Program-made: the position numbers and the translations under genes | In this document: positions 61,170-64,000 of the stretch, piece by piece | Position numbering within the stretch: the first letter of the stretch is position 1 | How the letters are laid out: each line of letters begins with the position of its first letter | The notes under the pieces: generated by a model | What the model was told of the DNA's origin: nothing | Databases searched by the model: none | What the model saw: only the letters and a program-made list of their open reading frames with translations | From: JACVRW01 sp963821275 | Lineage (GTDB): Bacteria; Actinomycetota; Thermoleophilia; Solirubrobacterales; Thermoleophilaceae | Reading direction: 5' to 3' | NCBI GenBank assembly: GCA_963821275.1 | Contig: CAWGDF010000009.1 | Location: forward strand, 558,001 to 622,000 | Length of the DNA: 64,000 bases

Positions 61170-61940
61170 GTGAGCTCGCTCGAGCACATCAAGAGCTTCT
61201 TGGGTGACCTCGAGGAACGCACCTGCGACGAGGTGGTGCGGCTCGGGCACGGGGTCGCCCTGCGAACACCGAGCCTGGCTCTGGTCTGGCAGCTCAACGC
61301 GGTCCGGATCGACGACACGGAGGCCGACGTGGCCGCGGTCACCGGGGAGGCCGAGCGAGTGCAGTCAGGCCTCGCACACCGCAAGCTCGTCGTGCACGAC
61401 GAGGAACAGGGCCGGGCGCTGGCGGCCGGGCTGGCCGAGAAGGGCTGGAACGTCTCCCGGCTGCTGGTGATGGTTCGCAGGCGCCCGCCGGAGCGTCCCC
61501 CGCCCACCGGCCTGGGCGGGGAGGTCAGCCGCGAGCGAGGCGCCGCGGCGCTGGCGGCCTTTCGCCGCGAGCAGCCCTTTGGCTGGCAGGAGCAGGCCGT
61601 CGAGCAGCTCGCGGCCATGGACGAGCGCTTTCAGCGAGCCGGCGCCGCCAAGGACTTTGCCGCCCCGGCCGACGACCCGGCGTCGTCCTGCCGCCTGTAC
61701 AGCAACGGCGAGCTGGCTCAGATCGACGAGGTGGGGACGCTGCGGGCGCGCCGCCGTTCGGGCTTCGCCAGCGCGGCTGTGCTGGCCGCCGCCGATGCCG
61801 CCGCGGCCGGCGGCCACGAGCCGGTCTTCCTGCTGACCGACGGCAACGACTGGCCCCAGCTTCTCTACCGCCGACTGGGATTCGACGAGGTCGGCGCGGT
61901 GTACGAGTTCCTCAAGCTGCCGTTGGGCGCTGAGCGATAA
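61170..61940 (+). CDS. GNAT-family acetyltransferase (two-lobed)
   Basis: 256 residues. The N-terminal lobe (LNAVRIDDTEADVAAV, HRKLVVHDEEQGRALAAGLAEKGW) and C-terminal GNAT lobe (RRRSGFASAAVLAAADAAAAGG, LYRRLGFDEVGAVYEF) match actinobacterial GNATs of unknown substrate. The acetyl-CoA loop is weaker (RRRSGFAS). GTG start 10 bases after era. Confidence 0.78.
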   Translation: MSSLEHIKSFLGDLEERTCDEVVRLGHGVALRTPSLALVWQLNAVRIDDTEADVAAVTGEAERVQSGLAHRKLVVHDEEQGRALAAGLAEKGWNVSRLLVMVRRRPPERPPPTGLGGEVSRERGAAALAAFRREQPFGWQEQAVEQLAAMDERFQRAGAAKDFAAPADDPASSCRLYSNGELAQIDEVGTLRARRRSGFASAAVLAAADAAAAGGHEPVFLLTDGNDWPQLLYRRLGFDEVGAVYEFLKLPLGAER

Positions 61941-61950
61941 TCGAGCGTCC

Positions 61951-62541
61951 ATGGAACCCGCCTTCGACAACGGACTCGTCCCCTGCATCGTGCAGGACGC
62001 GCGCAGCGGCGAAGTGCTGACCCTGGCCTACCAGAACGAGGAGGCCTGGCAGCGCACGCGCGCGACGGGGGAGATGTGGTTCTGGTCGCGCTCGCGCGAG
62101 GAGCTGTGGCACAAGGGGGAGACCTCGGGGAACGTCCAGCGCGTGCGGGAGCTGCGCTGGGACTGCGACGCCGACGCCGTGCTCGCGCTGGTCGACCCGG
62201 CCGGCCCGGCGTGCCACACCGGCGAGCGCACCTGCTTCCACAAGGGGGAGCTCGAGCCGGTGGCGGGAGAGGCGCTGGCGACGCTCGAGCGGACGATCGA
62301 GTCCCGGCGGGAGGCCGCGCCGCCGGAGAGCTACACCGCCGCGCTGCTCGCCGACCCGGGGCGGTTGGCGGCCAAGGTGGAGGAGGAGGGCGAGGAGCTG
62401 GCCCGCGCGGCGCGTGACGAGAGCGACGAGCGGGTGGCCGAGGAGGCCGCCGACGTGCTCTACCACCTGACGGTGCTCCTGGCCTCCCGCGGCCTTCGTC
62501 TGGCCGACGCGTATGACGTGCTGAACGACCGCCGCCGATGA
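61951..62541 (+). CDS. hisIE: bifunctional phosphoribosyl-AMP cyclohydrolase/phosphoribosyl-ATP pyrophosphatase
   Basis: Histidine synthesis steps 2 and 3. 196 residues: HisI domain (1 to about 105) with SGEVLTLAYQNEEAW, WHKGETSGNVQ and the metal Cys/Asp set WDCDADAVL, CHTGERTCF; HisE domain (about 110-196) with KVEEEGEELARAA and EEAADVLYHLTVLL. A fused hisIE is common in some lineages. ATG 10 bases after the GNAT gene; the stop overlaps trpE (ATGA). Confidence 0.96.
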   Translation: MEPAFDNGLVPCIVQDARSGEVLTLAYQNEEAWQRTRATGEMWFWSRSREELWHKGETSGNVQRVRELRWDCDADAVLALVDPAGPACHTGERTCFHKGELEPVAGEALATLERTIESRREAAPPESYTAALLADPGRLAAKVEEEGEELARAARDESDERVAEEAADVLYHLTVLLASRGLRLADAYDVLNDRRR

Positions 62542-64000
62542 GCGAGCTCTCCTCGACGGTCGCTGACCGGGTCGCGGCGCTCGAGCTCACGCCCGGCCTG
62601 GACGAGGTCCGGGCACTCGCCCGAGAGCACACGCTCGTCCCGCTGCGGCATACCTTCGTCGCCGACTGCGAGACCCCGGTGTCGGCCTACCTCAAGCTGC
62701 GCGGCGGCGGGCCCTCGTTCCTGCTGGAGTCGGCCGAGCAGGGCCAGCGCGTCGGGCGCTGGTCGTTCCTGGGCTTCCGCCCGCGGGCGGTGCTGCGGCT
62801 CGGCCGCGGCGAGCATCCCGACCCCTACGCGCTGGTGAGCGAAGAGCTCAAGCGCTGGCGGATCGCCCCGCTGGAGGGACTGCCGCCGTTCGCCGGCGGG
62901 GCGGTTGGGCTCTTCGGCTACGACCTCGTGCGCAGCGCCGAGCCGACGGTGGGCGCGCCCAACCCCGACGACATCGAGGTGCCCGAGCTCGCCCTGATGG
63001 TCACCGACGTCCTCCTGGCCTTCGACCACCTCCGCCACGAGGTGACGGTGCTGGCCAACGTGGTCGCGGGCGACGAGCTCGAGCGCTCCTACGAGGAGGC
63101 CACGGCCGCCATCGCCGAGGTGCGGGAGCGCCTGCGGGGCCCGGTGCCGCGGGTCGACGGCGGCCGCGCCGATCCGCCCGAGTTCTTCTCCAATCTCGGC
63201 TCCTCCGGCTACGCCGCGGCCGTCGAGCGGGCTAAGGAGTACATCCGGGCCGGCGACATCTACCAGGTGGTGCCCTCGCAGCGCTGGACCGCCAACTGCC
63301 CCGTGGACGCCTTCTCGATCTACCGCGGCCTGCGGGCGATCAACCCCAGCCCGTACATGTACTTCCTGGACTTCGAGGACTTCGAGATCGCCGGCGCCTC
63401 GCCCGAGTCGCTGGTCAAGGCCTCGGGGCCGCGGGTGGAGCTGCGTCCCATCGCCGGCACCCGCCCACGGGCGGGATCGACCGAGGAGGACCTCGAGCGT
63501 GCCCGGGAGCTTCTCGCCGACGAGAAGGAGCGGGCCGAGCACGTGATGCTCGTCGACCTGGGGCGCAACGACCTGGGGCGGGTGTGCGAGTACGGCAGCG
63601 TCTCGGTCGACGAGCTGATGGCGATCGAGACCTATTCGCACGTGATGCACATCGTGTCCTCGGTTTCCGGGACGCTGCGTGAAGGGGTGGGGCCGATGGA
63701 TGCGCTGCGCGCCGCTCTCCCGGCCGGGACGCTCTCCGGCGCGCCGAAGGTCCGGGCGATGCAGATCATCGACGAGCTCGAGCCGGTCAAGCGGGCGGCG
63801 TACGGCGGCGCGGTGGGCTACGTGTCCTACACCGGGGATCTCGACACCTGCATCTACATCCGCTCGGCCCTGGTGAAGGACGGCCAGGTCTACGTCCAGG
63901 CGGGCGGCGGCATCGTGGCGGACTCGGACGCCGCCTACGAGGTGCGTGAGACCGAGGCCAAGGCGAACGCGGTGTTCGAGGCGATCCGCCTCGCCTGCGA
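62538..64000 (+). CDS. trpE: anthranilate synthase component I (truncated by window end)
   Basis: At least 487 residues; no stop before the edge. The Trp feedback site LLESAEQGQRVGRWSF is present, so the enzyme is likely Trp-inhibited. Chorismate-binding core: IAGTRPRAGSTEEDLERA, DEKERAEHVMLVDLGRNDLG, PAGTLSGAPKVRAMQII, YGGAVGYVSYTGDLDTCI and QAGGGIVADSD. Makes anthranilate from chorismate with TrpG, not in view. The frame is unbroken from ATG 62538. Confidence 0.97.
   Translation, partial: MSELSSTVADRVAALELTPGLDEVRALAREHTLVPLRHTFVADCETPVSAYLKLRGGGPSFLLESAEQGQRVGRWSFLGFRPRAVLRLGRGEHPDPYALVSEELKRWRIAPLEGLPPFAGGAVGLFGYDLVRSAEPTVGAPNPDDIEVPELALMVTDVLLAFDHLRHEVTVLANVVAGDELERSYEEATAAIAEVRERLRGPVPRVDGGRADPPEFFSNLGSSGYAAAVERAKEYIRAGDIYQVVPSQRWTANCPVDAFSIYRGLRAINPSPYMYFLDFEDFEIAGASPESLVKASGPRVELRPIAGTRPRAGSTEEDLERARELLADEKERAEHVMLVDLGRNDLGRVCEYGSVSVDELMAIETYSHVMHIVSSVSGTLREGVGPMDALRAALPAGTLSGAPKVRAMQIIDELEPVKRAAYGGAVGYVSYTGDLDTCIYIRSALVKDGQVYVQAGGGIVADSDAAYEVRETEAKANAVFEAIRLAC

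Overview
The window is very GC-rich and almost fully coding. I read it as a chromosomal segment of a high-GC actinobacterium, most likely from the deep-branching Thermoleophilia/Solirubrobacterales side. The support is extreme third-position GC, many GTG and TTG starts, an ECF41-type sigma factor, LtrA and PQQ-propeller accessory proteins, and many TANNNT -10 boxes only 6-9 nt before start codons, which is the leaderless-mRNA style of Actinobacteria. The taxonomy is inference. No stretch over 300 bases lacks a gene; the longest gaps are 6342-6551, 10954-11121 and 18780-18896.

Layout. 1-6.4 kb: valS (with a +1 frameshift), folC, small membrane proteins, ndk, maf. 6.5-14.2 kb: the cell-elongation operon mreB-mreC-mreD-mrdA-rodA followed by rng (RNase E/G). 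14.2-16.2 kb: a self-contained ECF41 circuit with a perfect ECF41-type promoter, an NAD(P)-binding epimerase, the sigma factor, and the remnant of a VOC/glyoxalase gene. 16.2-18.8 kb: an EamA exporter and a membrane-anchored PQQ-like propeller. 18.9-27.0 kb: rplU-rpmA-(DUF1028)-obg-(lipoprotein)-proB-(MATE)-proA-nadD-rsfS. 27.0-27.7 kb: a PD-(D/E)XK endonuclease ORF under a perfect LexA box that runs straight through a tRNA-Ala gene and ends in a Phd/YefM-like segment. 27.7-33 kb: DUF47/PhoU-like protein, LtrA, alpha/beta hydrolase, leuS. 33-37.7 kb: small membrane protein, LOG-like protein, Orn/Lys/Arg decarboxylase, amidohydrolase and amidinotransferase. 37.7-46.7 kb: acyP, YdeI-like protein, comEA-comEC-holA, GNAT, aldehyde dehydrogenase, rpsT, murJ (frameshifted). 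46.7-54.9 kb: ferritin-like and SnoaL-like proteins, lepA, hydrolase, a group-2 sigma factor, a MaoC pair bracketed by palindromic repeats, hrcA-dnaJ-prmA. 55-64 kb: oxidoreductase, cyclase, HAD phosphatase (frameshifted), yqeY, phoH (with intein), ybeY, era, GNAT, hisIE, trpE (cut by the window edge).

Most genes are housekeeping (translation, cell wall, proline/histidine/tryptophan synthesis, competence, ribosome assembly). The accessory interest lies in the SOS-box endonuclease/tRNA/Phd fusion, the class 3 intein in PhoH, the ECF41 locus, and a group of five conserved genes without a canonical start codon whose reading frame extends to a CTG. Three genes (valS, murJ, HAD) each carry one extra base in a short G/C run; this looks more like assembly error than biology.
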